A DNA stretch of 64,000 nucleotides from Harmonia axyridis (GCF_914767665.1 NC_059501.1:20002501-20066500), one strand, 5' to 3'; shown: positions 35,481 through 49,550, counted from the first letter of the stretch. The notes: generated by a model not told the origin, from the sequence alone. A program made the numbers and translations.

Positions 35481-37022
35481 ACTCTGTCAATACAGATTGC
35501 ATCGACACATTCAAAGACGATGATTTGGATCAAATCAAGGCGCAAAAAATATTTATGGCAACGATTAATGGGAAATGAAATAAAATTAACAAATCGAAAT
35601 TATGCAAAAAATCAATATACGGCCTGAAGGACTTATGTTACGTCCGATAGTTCAGTAAAATTATAGAGAAAAGAAGACTGTATTTGGGTGCGTATGAAGA
35701 TGTTGCAAAAGCGAAATATTCGATAATAATTTAAAATAATGCAAATTGCGGTCAACACTGATGGCTTACCAAATGGGGCATCAGGTTGAAGAACAAAGCG
35801 TATCTGGTACAAATCTCAACTCTTTACAGGACTCTTGGTGCTGGATATCTATTCTAACTTTCTAGTTTCAAAAGCGATGTAGAAATAACACTAATAAAAT
35901 GCGTAAGCCAAAATACAAGAGCAATGAATATACTACAGATGTTTTATTAGCGTAAAAATCAAAAAAATAATGCGAAAAGTCAATACAAACTTTAAGAAAA
36001 GTCAAGCACAATTTCAGCGAAGTGAGACTCAATTATCAATAATGAATGAATTCTTATGTATCTTCGCGTTATGGTGAAACCATCAATGTTGAATGTTTAC
36101 GAAAATGATCCTCAGAACAAAGTTGAGTATTCCGTGAAAAAATATATTAATACAAATCTGAAAAAGGGAGAAAAACCTTCTGGACTTCAATTGAGTGCTT
36201 CTTTCATTTAGCCTACAAATTATTAATGTTTAATTTTTTTATATTTAATTGTGTCCGATTATTCCTCACATCACATCAGTTGCAACTATACCTACAACCG
36301 AATTCGTTTTATGTTTCAATCGAATAAAATGAAAAATATATCTCTTTTCAATCGTTCAATCGATTGGTGCCATTCATAATTTCAATGAATCCAATGTTCA
36401 ATGACCATAACTCTTCAATAAGAAGTGTTTCTTGTATTAGTGAATTCACATTTGGAAGCATAACTGTTAGAAATCACTTTAAGCACTATTCAGATACAGC
36501 TACGTTTTGTTTTTAGTCGGATATGCGGAGCAGTCAACTAGATGACTTTGATTGAATTTTTTTCATATTGTTAATGACCACTCCTAGAGTTCTCCGAGAG
36601 TCTAAAAATATTTTGCCGACTGTTTAATTGAGTTTGGTAGATTTGACGCCGGTTTTCGTGCTTTTTATAGTAGATTATCCATATTATTCAATAAGTAACA
36701 CCGTTATCTGGAATCCAGTTAATTTTGTCGTAATTCATCTGTTAAATAAATGGAACAGGACAGTTTTGGCTTTAACGGTTCAGTTATTCTGGGGTATTTC
36801 TTATTGGTATGAATTATTAGAGGAGAATGGATCAATGAGAAGAATATAATCATGTCCATTGAGTTCAGATCCATTCTATTCCATTTAATTTTTTTTTATG
36901 AGCTTATGTCTTTCACTAACCCATTGAAAGATTCATTAAAAATATTCAAGCATAATTGATAAAATGAAAATATAGATTCAACACAAGGATCTCTTTAGAA
37001 GAAAAATGTTTATCATGTTGAT
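35481..37022. other. Non-coding region
   Basis: AT-rich; 36628-36849 is open but featureless. Nothing recognised. Confidence 0.4.
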
Positions 37023-37122
37023 AAGAGGTTCCATTTTAAATAACCCACTACCTGGGTTACTGCCACTTTTGAAGCTGTCATCTTTTGAGAGGTGACAAGT
37101 AAAATCTATGCTATCACTAAAA

Positions 37123-37365
37123 ATGGAACGATACAAGCTTCAACAAAGCATTGAAATTATCAAAATTCATTACAAAAATGATATATCCTTCGCAAAACCA
37201 AAGCACTTTCAGGTCATCGTGAAGACCTTCTCGACCAGTTATAGTGAAACTGGGAAAAAAGTTAGTGATGTGAAGAATCGATTCAAGACCTTAAAGATGG
37301 AATTCAGGATGTTATCGAGGACATACAGGCATAAATGTGCGAAATGGTCATGGCACATTTCATGA
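37123..37365 (+). pseudogene. Transposase N-terminal (helix-turn-helix) remnant
   Basis: The start MERYKLQQSIEIIKIHYKND, and later FSTSYSETGKKVSDVKNR, resemble the N-terminal DNA-binding region of another Tc1/mariner-like family (typical order: helix, FEETG, basic DVK). The middle looks frame-shifted and the catalytic domain is missing, so this is the 5' end of a dead copy. Confidence 0.5.
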
Positions 37366-38014
37366 TTAGGATATGGTGCTGCAACCGTAGCCGTTCCTTC
37401 CTCCTTAGAATGAAATCGATATCCTTTGAGTTCTCTTAAAATATTCTCGTTTTTTTTAATATCAAAATATTGAAACCTCTTATTACAAATCCCTTTATTA
37501 ATCGAAATGCTGTTATCAAAACATATATTACTTATTTTTGTAAGTAATTATTTTGAGGTTATCAGTGAAAAAAGAGATATCTATCTAATAATTGAATCAA
37601 TCTTCATATATCGAAAAGTAACATATCGGATGCAATACCTCAAGTTGTAGAGAAAATATTAAGCTACAAGAAGTGATTTTGAAAAACTGAAAAAAAGCAC
37701 TGACGTGAAATCAGGTCTTTTTGAGTGCTCTATTATGCATGCGTTACTTGCTTCCTTGAATTCCATAGAACTGTTTATAAGTCTATCCTTATCTTTTTTT
37801 TATATTCTGCTTGGATTTTCTTCAGTTCTGTTGAAACGAAATTCTTAACGAATCTTGAAATTGTCATTATATAAATACATGCAAAATCCTTTTTTTTTTC
37901 ATTTTACAATTTGTCGTTTATAGAATAATCTATGGATTTGGAATATTTTTGGAACAGAATGTAATTTAATAATATAATATAATAATGAGTAATTTGTTTT
38001 ATTTTCTATTTCAG
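37366..38014. other. Region just upstream of the Stubble-like gene's first coding exon
   Basis: No gene is seen. The last bases form a polypyrimidine tract and acceptor (ATTTTCTATTTCAG, ending at 38014), so this is most likely the 3' end of an intron that follows one or more undetected 5' untranslated exons. Confidence 0.5.
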
Positions 38015-38022
38015 GATCCAGT

Positions 38023-41000
38023 ATGCTCTGGATGGCTGTCCTAGGAACGGCAATAATGTGGCTTTCTATTCCCTCAACCCATTCTTCACGTAGAGGAGGT
38101 AATATCCATTACAGTTGAATACGATTAATAGATATATACTGAATACTGCTCAATATTCCATAGCACTGTGTTTCGTTTTCTTCATCATTTCTTAAAAATT
38201 TTCCATTCAAATGTAAAAATAATATTTTATACAAGTGAATTAAATGAAAGTTCATTCATGTGGAGAAAATTTAATGGTGAATTTCTTGAAATGAATAAAT
38301 ATTAAAAGGGTTTTGTATTTAGAATTTCAGTTTATTCAAATGGGGGAAAATATCATTGACATTTTATATCAATCGACAATTAATAAAGTATCACTTTCAA
38401 TGAAATTATTTTCTTTACACTCAAGTGAAGGTAGACGATATCATCCAATGTTATCTGGCTGATTTAATGAATTATACAAGCTCCTGTAATCACAAATACA
38501 ATAACAACCTTGGTCATTGTATTAATTTAAACGAGACTATTATTCAGAAAAACATAAATTTGTGTGTTCATAAAAATTTCAGCATTCTTGAAAGTTTTTA
38601 TGCCAGTAAAATCAAATATGAAAAGGAATATGTGGCGTTTTGCAATTCGAGAAGTACTCGTAATAAAATCGAGAAAAGCGTTCAAGAAAGTTATGAGCAT
38701 ACTCAAGAAAATGTTGGTTTGAATAAAATATAGATATAAGACTATTTTACCAAGTAACTGCCTTTTCAAAGTAACATACCAGAGAATCCATAGCAAAGAA
38801 GTCAAATATATACACGATTGAAGAGTGCGTTTCAGATGCTACTTACTCCTGACGAGCAATATTTACTGATATACCTAAGTTATTTTTATTATGGGCATGA
38901 GTTGCAAGTTTGAGATTTAATTGCGAATATCACTCACTAGTTAATTGAAATATTTTATTCAATGAGTGACTTAACTGCCATGAAAACATTTCATGGTTGC
39001 TAAATTAATACCTTTTAATTTTCATGAAGCAAATCTTTGAATTGGGAGAGTAACAAATTGCCGAATGCGCTAGGTATCTACTACCTATTAGTAGATAGAT
39101 AGATTTCAAGATTGATTATTCGTTAGCTAACTAGTATTGTTTCCTTAATGTCAATGTTATCATATTTTCATAAGATACCTTATATTGGGTACTCATTTTT
39201 TTTGGAGGCTCATTTCATAAAAAAGGCTGAAAGACTACTAAATAGGTGCTTCCGCCAAATTATCTTTCAGTGATGCTATTTCAGCTCGTCCCTTGCGTCT
39301 ATTGAAAGGAACATTATCTGATCACTAATAAAAAACTTGTTGAGTAGGGAAAAATATATAACATTAATTTTGTGGATATATTTGTGAGGCAATATAAAAA
39401 GTATAGGTTATGTTATATAGGATTTTTCAATGAGAGGTTTCATTTTGATTGAAAAAAAAGTAAATTTCAAGAGAAACCAATGATTGTTTATTTTATTGGG
39501 AGAAGAAAAATATGCTGTTTATGATCGAAAACGATATTAGCCAAATGGCCGCCAAGGCTAAGTTAGCAGCATCATATCCTTTTTCATGAAATTTTCCATG
39601 ACAAATTCACAAATTTGCGGCTATATGTCGACTATAACTACACGAATTACATCTTTAATATGATTATGATACATTGCTTTAAACCTTATCTTTTTCGTGA
39701 CCTCAAAGTAAAAAGTCTAAAGTTGATAAATCGCAAAATCTGGCAAATTGTGAATACCTCTTCGAGAAAATGGGATTTCTTGCACAATTGTGATTGTTAC
39801 GTTGTCTGTGTGGCATGTAGCGCCTTCTCGTTGAAGAGAAACGTCCTCCTACTGGGTATGAATAATAAACAAAAATCCATTAGACACATAATGTCTTTTT
39901 CATTGACAAACTTTCTCTGAATTGTTGTATTTTGGGGATGGTGGTCTGTAGCTCCAAAGCCCTCTCCTAGTTTCGCTAGAGGTATGCGGCCTTTGTTAAT
40001 AATTAATTGGTAAAGATGAAACCAATATTTCAGCTGCCTACCAGATTCAACCAAAGCCCTGTTGGGTGGATGGCATTGAAGGAACCTGTATGTTCGTTTA
40101 CGAATGCATCAAATCCGAGGGCACGCACATCGGTATGTGCGTAGACACATTCATGTTCGGCTCGTGCTGTGCCCACAATGCTACCGTCAATGCAATATCC
40201 ATCGACAGGAATCAACCTGCTGTTCTTTACACCAGTTCTAGTCAACCGAAGCCAACGACAAAGAGGCCAACCCCAACATCAAAACCTATCTCGCATTCTA
40301 TAGGGTGAGTTTTATTTCATTATTGTTACTGAGGGACTTTCTGCATTAACTACAGAGTGAAGTAATCATGAGTTATTTAATGGAGCTAACGTAACCAAAA
40401 AACATGATATGAAAAAGACGATAAGATGAGATTATTTTATTTCGAGGGAAAAATTCAGAGACGATAGAACATGATTCTAAGATAGAACATCGAAGAGGAT
40501 GTTTTCAGTAAAAAGATGAATATGAGTAAAAAAAGTCTGCCTCGCTCTCACCAAGTTGATAGAATTAAATTGCCCAAAACCTTTCAACTAATCCCAATAC
40601 ATCTTGAATCTTGAGCGAATATATAATGTTGTTGTTCTATGGTAGCTTCAAAGACCATCGACTGAGATTGATTAGAATTTCGAAGAACTATTGTTTTCCT
40701 TAACTTTTTGAATAGTTTTCATATATCTTATTGGCCTTAAAATAACTTTTTTTTTTTTTTTTTACGCATAAGGTTTGATTGGTAGCTGCCTGTCATCCTA
40801 AAAAGTAATTCTTTCAATGAAGTCTAGAGTGAAATAACATTTTCTATCATCTCGAACCGAAAAAATGAAATAAATAATTTGCTCTTTGTTCCTAATGACG
40901 AATAACAACAATAAGTATCAAATTACTATTAAAAAGAATTTCCATCAAGAGAAGACGGAATCAATCCAATATTTGACAACAAGTCTAAAGACTTTTTCAA

Positions 41001-44000
41001 ATATCGAATGGGATTAGTTGCACAAGACGAGATAGACCTAAGCCTTATTACCCTAAATCTATTCACTCCATGTACATGGGTTTTCAAACATCGAATGGGA
41101 TTAGTTGCACAAGACGAGATAGACCTAAGCCTTATTACCCTAAATCTATTCACTCCATGTACATGGGTGATAAGTTAGTCAATAGGCTCTGTAAGTAATA
41201 AGAAATATTACATTTGAGTATTGAAAAGGCGTAGCTATAGTCTATTTATCTGAGTTAGATATCACATTTAGTACCTACATGGAGTCTTCAGATGATATTG
41301 AGTCAAGTACGTTATCCTTGAGAAATACTGAATATTCTTTAAAAATTCTAAAAATTAGTTCTTCTTGATGTTCTCCATGTTCATAATGATTCAAATTCAA
41401 GTAACGCTATAAATAGTTATTTCACTAAAATAAAAGTAAAATTACTTCATAAATAGATAGTTCACTTTTAGTCGAAATATGAATTTCCATTGAGTAGAGA
41501 CCAAAACAATCGTACAAACATATTAATATTTAAACAGCTATGATGCACTATGTCATCTTAATTGGATATGTTATCGTAAACACACAGTAGATTAGACTCT
41601 TTTGTTATGGGGTTGTATGAAAATCTTTAATAACATAGTGTAAATAGTTACATCAATTCGAACATTATCAAGTTGAGGCCAATGTATTTCTTAAAACGGA
41701 GAAATGTACTTGTATGAGAACGAATAGAGGTCAACTCTCAGTTGTATGCTCATTGATTTTACCGATGATTGCATTTTATAGATTGGCCTAACATATCAGA
41801 GTGCCTTTCGACCAAACAAAAAGGTTTGAAAAAATAGCAGATAGCATCGAGTTCCACTGTATAAGTAAAAAGTTGATAATATATTTTATATGTATGCATC
41901 ATGAATATTTGAATATTTGCTTCCTAGTACCAAAAATATTACATGTTTTGAAAAATAAAAATGCCATTTGTTGCTCAAAGTTAGAGAAAAGGGTGGAATA
42001 ATGGGTCAATTTGAAAATCGAATAATCCAAAACATTTTTCATGAATGTATTTTGATATTCTCATACAATATAAATTTTTCTAAAAGTATTCATATTGAGT
42101 AAACTTTCCATAAAACAGCATTCCGAATTGATATAGAAAAGCATTTTCGAGCATTCATTTTGTCAAGCTTCCAGCAATTTTGGAAATTTGAGCCAGGAAC
42201 AGCCTCAATCGTTAACTCACTGATGACCAATCCATGGTTAAATTCAATTCTCTCCATCCGCAAACATAACTCTCGTAAATATGTGTAGGTAGTTTTTGTT
42301 GTAGTTTTCATGACAATTATAAACATATTCTGTAAAGATGCAATTTTGCTTTCAGATGCAAAATAACAATTCCAAGTATTATACAAATTTTGGTGGAATC
42401 CCACATTCAGAGAAAAATCCGGATGTTTTTCAGAAAGTATTACTCAATATATCTTAGATTTGAAATAGCAGTTTTAAGATCGCTTTATCATAGCCATAAA
42501 ATACAAGCGATAATATTCAAATGACAACAGATACGACTGAGTTGAAATTCAGAGTTTACTCAGAAATTGATTTTTGTGAAATTTCATCTTGAACGCATCA
42601 CCAGAAGCATATTTAATTCAAATAGAATATCCAAATACAAAGACAACAGATCGACCTAGGTTGATATTGTGTTTGCCAATGTTAAATAATTATTCGAACG
42701 TTCATTCGGAATCTTAGAAGAATTAAAACACAAGGGAACAGGAATATTTCGAATGAGATGAACAGGTGAATGAACGAGCGTCCAAAAGCTCCTAACATCA
42801 AGTCATTCTTTTTCACAAATTGTTTTTTTCAAGTTATTTATTTCTCACGGTAATATTTTCCTCTGAATATTTTTCTGAAGTTATAAATTTTTGAGTTATT
42901 CGTTGTTTTATTCTTTTCGTATCTGTGTTATGGAAAATTAACTTGAAATATTTTCCTGATCATCTTGAAGAAGAAATTTCAAAATTTTAAACTTCAACCT
43001 TCAAATGCAATATCGAGATCGAACCATTTCGGCAATCTGAAAAACTACACTTCAAAAATTAATTAATTTTTCTAAATATGAAAAATCCTGAAGACCCTGA
43101 AGAGAAAAGCTTAAAATAAATCTATATTATAATGAAAGGGTTTCCGAAAAGAATTGACCATAAAGTACGAAAGAAGTTTTCAAACAACCATACCTATTCA
43201 CTAACTATGGCTCAGAAAAACGCTGCTTTGAATCTATCTTGTTTCAGTATATCAAACCAGAAACATACCTCCTCGCTCAATAGAACATTACAAATGGGTA
43301 TGAGCCTTAAACCACATCCCCTTTCCAAAAAACCTACCACACCTCCACGTAATAGTTTGGAACCTACCAGTGAAGACACTTTGGATGTGGCCAATAGTAA
43401 AAATCAAAATAGTTACACGAAATTAGGTGAGTATTCAACATCATTCCTACAATGCACACACTCACATGCTTAGACTTGCACCATCTTTCTCACAAATTGC
43501 GGCAATATAACTTTTCTTCCATAATGAAATAAGATCTAAGTCACATTTCTATATTTTCCCATAACGAACATAACGTGTTTAGATTTGGGACAATGAGATT
43601 TCTCCCTCAAATATTTTCAAATCTCTACAACTTCCAGTTATACCGGAAATATACTACCTACCCCTTTCTTATTCTACATGGCACACCCAGTATATTATTG
43701 CACCTTTGGTAAAAACTCAACGGTTCATCAACGGAGATGAGATTTTAAAAGAATGGTGGAGACGGATACTCACAATATTTTAAATATTTATGGCAGAAAA
43801 AGTTTTTTAGTTTTTAGTTTTTTTTTCTGTTTATCAGAAGATCATGAACTTGGACAACTCGAATTCATCAAAACACAAGATTTTCAAATTAGAACATATA
43901 TTTTTTTATTATTGCAGTCAATTCTACGTATGAAAAAGTGGTTACTTAAGCCAACCCTTTACCTGAAATGAATACATTAAAAATTTCCATTCGCCTCCAT

Positions 44001-47000
44001 TTTTTGATAAGAATCTGATTGACTCATGAACTGTTGTGTTTTTACCCAAAGTATGGCATATTGTTGAAATTGTTACAAAAGCTACCTAATGATGCAATAA
44101 TTTATTGGGTGTGCCATTTGAAATGAGGAAGTGGTAGTGTGTTTCCGGTTGTAATCGGAAGTTGTAGAGATCTGAAAATTGTCAAAAACTACAACATGCA
44201 AATTTTAAGCTCAAAATTATGATCAGTTTTCCAAAAACGTCTAATAGGCCATCGTGGGTATTCTACCATCAAAATCGTAAATCACCTTATTTCGAAACAA
44301 TTTTTGTAACTTTTTCATTTGAATTTTGCATTTAGGATGGCAATCGACTACTGAACCTGGTTTCATAACTTCAATTCATCATAACTCCATCAGTTCAGAA
44401 CCCGTTTCTGGAATACATTGGCCTCAAACAACCGAACCAAGCTACGTAAGGACAAAATTCAAACCGAACATGAACAAAATGAAATCGACCAAGAAACCCA
44501 CTTATAACAAAGTGACCAATAAATATGGGTTCAAACCTACTAAGGGTTCCACTACTACAAAAAGGTGAGAATTCGTTTCATATGTTAAATACAAAGTTCT
44601 ACATTGCGGTCTCGCTCTATATGATCTTATTCAACATATAAACTATCTAGAAAATCAATACTTATTTTACTGAACGACTATCCTGTAGCATTGACTGTTA
44701 AGTACGTAATTCTTGAGAAAACAAAAATCATTTCAGGCCACCGTCTTCTACGAAACCTCCAACCATACCTACTTCTGGAAAAACAGAAAAAATACCTACC
44801 TCTACTAATGCGAATCATATAGGAGGAGGAACTCATAAAAAAATTGGTAAGAGAACATTTCTATTCTATTTTAATATTTATATTCCGAAGGAAATTTTCT
44901 CATTTTCAACAACCGACAACAAAATTGATTGAAACAATATGTTTTCAATAATATCTGTTAGTTTTCAAAGCATGATAGACTTTTTCAGCTTTCAAGATCA
45001 TTTAGATATCTCATGAACTTGAACGTTCATTTTAATATAGTGTCATATGGTCAAATGATTAGAGATATCCAGTAAAAATATTCTGATTTCGAATATTCTT
45101 TGCAATGCTTTGACAATTGTTGTAGAGGTAAATAACTGAAAATCAGAATAGAATGTGCAAAAACAACAGATTAACAAAATTACACGATGGAAGGAGAAAA
45201 AAATAACTGGATATGAGGCCTTCAAACATCTTCAAATGTACTCTACTACAAAAGTACGGTACTCTTTGTAATAGGAGTTTTATGAACTTTTTGGCATCAA
45301 GTTTTCTGCTACTTTACTTCCGAAAATGTTTTCGAGAATTTCACAACTTTCTTCTATTTCTTCAGTGTCTCTTTTTCCATTACGACTATAGAAAGTCTCA
45401 TAGCAAATTGATATTCGTTACAACATTATATCAAATGGAATTCTCAAATATGTTGAAGTAATAATTAACTGCTATAATATAATAGTTTGTATGCACCACT
45501 GGTATTAAGAGATGTTGATGCTCTCAGGTAACTTACAAACCCCTGGGATTGCAAGTGGTCTACCTCGGAGCATAAACATCCACTTAATGCCTTTGGTACT
45601 GAAATAACGCTTCTATTCTTGCTGAACGAATGAACTTTGTGTGCATGAAATTTTCCAGGTTGTGGCGTCTCAAAAATGCCATCCCAACCACACTCCAGAA
45701 TAGTAGGCGGTAAGAATGCACCTTTCGGTAGATGGCCGTGGCAAGTAAGGTTCAATTCTCAGATGAAAAATATTTATTGACTCCATGATTCCCCAGGTGT
45801 CGGTTCGACGGACATCATTCTTCGGTTTCTCCAGCACTCACCGATGCGGTGGAGCCATCTTGAACGAGAATTGGATAGCTACAGCTGGACATTGTGTTGA
45901 TGAGTAAGTTGCAGGGTGAATTTTGGAAAAGGAAATGGAGACATACTAATCGTCCACATTCAAAGGGAGGTGGTAGAAATGATTAGTTATCCATAAGTTA
46001 GAAATCTAACACTTTTAAGGAATTTGCTGAAATACTGTCAAAATTTTAGTTGCACAACGTCAAATTAGAAACTTCTCTTGTAGAAAAGGGCTTCAGTATC
46101 TATAGTTTCTAAATAATCTGCCAATGAGTGTAGCACATATTTTTCTAATGAAGATCGGTGACAACCATGGAAAATTTGTTCGTCTTTTGAGCGGTATGAA
46201 CCAATGATTGGGCATACATTCCTATTCAGGAGTGTTGTCTTCTTCCTGGTCTTCCTGGAGCAATTGTTACTGATCACTCCTCAACAAGTATTCGAGGTGG
46301 GTTTTGCTCTCTATGAATATATCTTGAGCAAAATTTGATTCGCCTAAGTTTTGCCAACTTTAGTGTCTAGGCTTCCATTCCATAAAAAAAACAGAGTATA
46401 GTAATCATTCAACCATTCGGTGACTTCCTTTTATTTTCAAGGATGCATTTTTCAGAAGTCTGGGTCTAGACAGTCAATTATGCAGCATCCCAAGTATTTG
46501 ATTTTGTTCACTTGTTCTATGCACTGACTCTCTAGAACTTTGTTGCCTGTTATATTTTGCTGTTTGAGATTACCTTGACCTTTGTCCTCTTTAAATTACT
46601 ATGCTGTATTCTCGTCCTCTCTCCTAGACAGCTTTAACTATAATTTTTTATGGATATTCCTCACTGCATAACTTATGTTGTCCAGTATAACACCATTAAC
46701 CTTGATATCCTTCAGTGCTTCCGTGAAAATTTGGTCGTAGAATTCCACCCCTTTCTTCAATATTTTCGATTCTGTCTTGATATCTGCTTTGTGGTTTCAT
46801 CAAAGATTGATGATATCGATTTGTTATGAGGGACAATGTTTTATAAACTGGGCACTATTACCTCAAGTTCAAATCTCATATTCGACGGATCTCAAATTCA
46901 TATAGAATCATTTATGTATATCGATCCAAACTACCCAAATTAATGCCAGTTGAAAGCGGACTACTAAAATGGGAAATATAGAAATCCTGCGTAATTTTTA

Positions 47001-48778
47001 AACGAAAGAGATGAAATTTTCTGCAAACCAATGTCGGCCCAACAATCTTAGCGTGAATTCTAGGTTGAACATTTCGTTAATTCTTTTTTTTTTGTCCGTA
47101 AATAAAAAATAATCTTGAATAACCACTGAAGAAAAACTTCTTTCCATATCTTATTGTATTCTCACTTTTTAGAAGTTTATATTTTTAAGATTGATGTGTG
47201 CTCAAAGAAATATCAGCTGCAATCCAATTTTTCTAGAACTTTCTTGTGTCTGTTTTTTCTTAGCCACCTAATAATTTCATAACTGATGCAACTCGTACCT
47301 ACTCCGCTTCTGAAAAGGTATCCAAATTTCATCAAAATCGGATAAGCAGAAGAGATGAGATTCCAATAGACTTAATTACCAACAAATCTGAATGGGATAA
47401 TTGAATATTTAGATTTGTGTATTTCATTCATGATAATTCTTGCCTACCACGAATTTATCAATTTATTTCCCCATTAATATTCTTTCCATATGGATGATAT
47501 GATTGAGCTACAACTTTGGTTCATCATAATCTTGCTTCCGAATTTTTCAGCCTTCTGACATCCCAGATTCGAATACGAGTAGGAGAATACGACTTTTCGA
47601 GTGTTCAGGAAGAGTTACCATATGTTGAAAGAGCTGTCACCAAGAAGGTTGTCCATCCCAAATACAACATATTCACTTACGAATACGATTTGGCGTTGGT
47701 ACAATTGGATGCTCCTTTGGAATTCTTGCCTCATATAGCTCCAATATGTCTTCCTGCCTCAGATGATCTGCTGATTGGAGAAAATGCTACTGTGACTGGT
47801 TGGGGAAGACTCAGCGAAGGAGGAACGTTGCCATCTGTTCTTCAGGAGGTAATAAATTTTATTAGAGATTTTACTGTGACTGTAAATTTTACATCTAGAT
47901 GTCTAATATTCACTGGGTAAATGTTTACAAAAACACCCCCTCATTTTTCATAACTCTGAAGCCGGGACTAAAATGCTTCTTAACGAGCAAAGTTGCTTAT
48001 CTCAGCACATTTTCCTAACAGAAACAAAGAGAATCGAAAAATGAACCGTATTCCCAGAGATGTTCCGGTGGGTACAAAGACGCAGCGACATTCTAGCCTC
48101 TTCTAGTCATAAGAATTGTTTAACGGCATCTAAACTGATTTCTCGTCAAGAAGAAATGGACCATCGTATTGCATCAATGGCGAGACGTGTTGGGGAGTGT
48201 AGCGGTAGACATTATTAAAAAAAAAAAATTGTAGACCCTTCATTTTTTCTCCAAATTTCAATCATTTACTCCTTTTTATACTATCTATGTTTTACCAAAA
48301 ATAAATCAAAATTTTAGCAGCACCTTCTGGGTGTTGTAGTTTCTTTGTCAGTTAGTATATATTGCTGGAAATCGTGGGATGTAATATCAATGTGTTAGAA
48401 AGGAATAAATGGATTAAGAATACCAAAAGACAAATGAAGAGCGACAAAGTATTCACGTTTTCCCTCATAATTATATCAATCAATTTTTTTCAGGTCCAAG
48501 TCCCAATTGTGAGCAACGATAGATGCAAGTCCATGTTCTTGAGAGCCGGTCGACACGAATTCATCCCAGATATTTTCTTATGCGCTGGTCATGAGAAAGG
48601 TGGCCAGGACTCTTGTCAAGGAGACTCCGGAGGTCCTTTGCAGGTCAAAGGAAAGGATGGCAGATACTTCCTTGCCGGAATCATATCCTGGGGAATTGGG
48701 TGCGCAGAAGCAAATCTACCGGGGGTTTGCACTAGGATATCGAAATTTGTCCCTTGGATACTAAAAAACGTGACATAG
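38023..48778 (+). CDS. Sb: Stubble-like trypsin-family serine protease (nine coding exons)
   Basis: Coding exons: 38023-38098, 40034-40304, 43248-43426, 44336-44564, 44737-44846, 45659-45744, 45797-45903, 47551-47848 and 48494-48778. All introns are GT-AG and all phases agree, giving 546 residues. Residues 2-17 are hydrophobic. A six-cysteine knotted domain spans C35-C71 (CWVDGIEGTC, then MFGSCC), as in Drosophila Stubble. A Thr/Pro/Lys-rich stem follows to about 288. The protease domain starts after R302 (RIVGG), with C290 available to tie the chains. The triad is H349 (TAGHC), D399 (YDLAL) and S497 (GDSGGP); D491 in the pocket predicts cleavage after Arg or Lys. Stubble is a type II transmembrane protease that remodels matrix during leg and bristle formation in Drosophila. 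By analogy this protein acts at the epithelial surface. The start is the only in-frame ATG in exon 1, eight bases after a splice acceptor. It leaves no cytoplasmic tail, so the true N-terminus may be longer. Confidence 0.92.
39418..39560. mobile_element. MITE remnant in intron 1 of the protease gene
   Basis: GGATTTTTCAATGAGAGGTTTC at the left matches the end of the elements at 58482 and 60391, and the interior AAACGATATTAGCCAA and TGGCCGCCAA also match the 58.5 kb copy. The right end is eroded. The rest of intron 1 (38099-40033) shows no other feature. Confidence 0.55.
40994..41167. repeat. 87-bp tandem duplication in intron 2
   Basis: Positions 40994-41080 and 41081-41167 are nearly identical (TCGAATGGGATTAGTTGCAC to TTCACTCCATGTACATGGG). 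The near identity implies a recent event. The remainder of intron 2 (40305-43247) has a long T-run near 40748 and no recognisable gene. Confidence 0.92.
43575..44225. mobile_element. Palindromic element in intron 3
   Basis: The left part (CTCTACAACTTCCAGTTATA, GGCACACCCAGTATATTATT, AAAAACTCAACGG) returns in reverse complement at the right (CAATAATTTATTGGGTGTGC, GTAATCGGAAGTTGTAGAGA). It occupies most of the 909-bp intron. A related copy is at about 15440-15930. No protein is encoded. Confidence 0.7.
46445..46770 (-). pseudogene. Non-LTR reverse transcriptase fragment in intron 7
   Basis: On the minus strand the sequence encodes GVEFYDQIFTEALKDIKVNG, VILDNISYA, and later GNKVLESQCIEQVNKIKYLG followed by LDPDF. 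This is the palm region of an RTE/jockey-like endonuclease-reverse transcriptase. The catalytic YADD is broken: after YA the frame shifts by loss of about two bases. It lies antisense to the host gene. Flanking intron DNA (45904-47550) holds no other recognised feature. Confidence 0.7.
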
Positions 48779-49550
48779 TATTGAAAAAATCCCTTTAGGA
48801 AGTTACTGAATATATTTAAAAAAGCGTTGTGGCACCAGGTCAACTAAGGCCATGCAAAGGCCAGAAACAACCAAAGTATTGGATATTGTTAATGGTGAAT
48901 TGAGTATTATTGCAGTTCCACTATATGAGAAATATTTTCTCCGGGAGATGCAATTCAGTTGTAGTATCTATCTACGGACTGAAAAATATGGAAACAAGAA
49001 TTGTTCACAATTTTTGGAATCAGAACTATGACATGAGTTTAGACAAAAACTATTATTTATTGCTATCAAATAATTACAAATACCAAGCAGAGTGCTAAAT
49101 TTCCATGAAGATTTTGGCGTTTTAAGCCGAGAATCCAGACAAAATATTCAAATATTTTTTCAGTCAGAATTGAGGAATCATTTTTTGTTTAGGTATATTC
49201 ATTCCGAATTTTCATTCTATTCTACTATTTAAAATTGGCAAATGTGATAATTCATTACCTACAATCAATTTTCATTATCATTCGAATCAATTATAATCCA
49301 AATGAAATGAAAAAAAAATGCCAAGGAAAATAATTATTGAAGAAATAAGATAATGTGCAAGTTTTTCTGTCAAATTTTCAGAAAAAAATTCATTATAATT
49401 TGTGGGTAACGGTAGTACCTGATATACTCCTGAGTTTCACCATTACGATCGAAAATGTGACATTAATGACATGACCTTTTTTGGTCCAATCAAATCGAAC
49501 GTACTGACAGAATCTAAACTTAAAATGAATAGAGGCCTTGAAAGTAAGTT

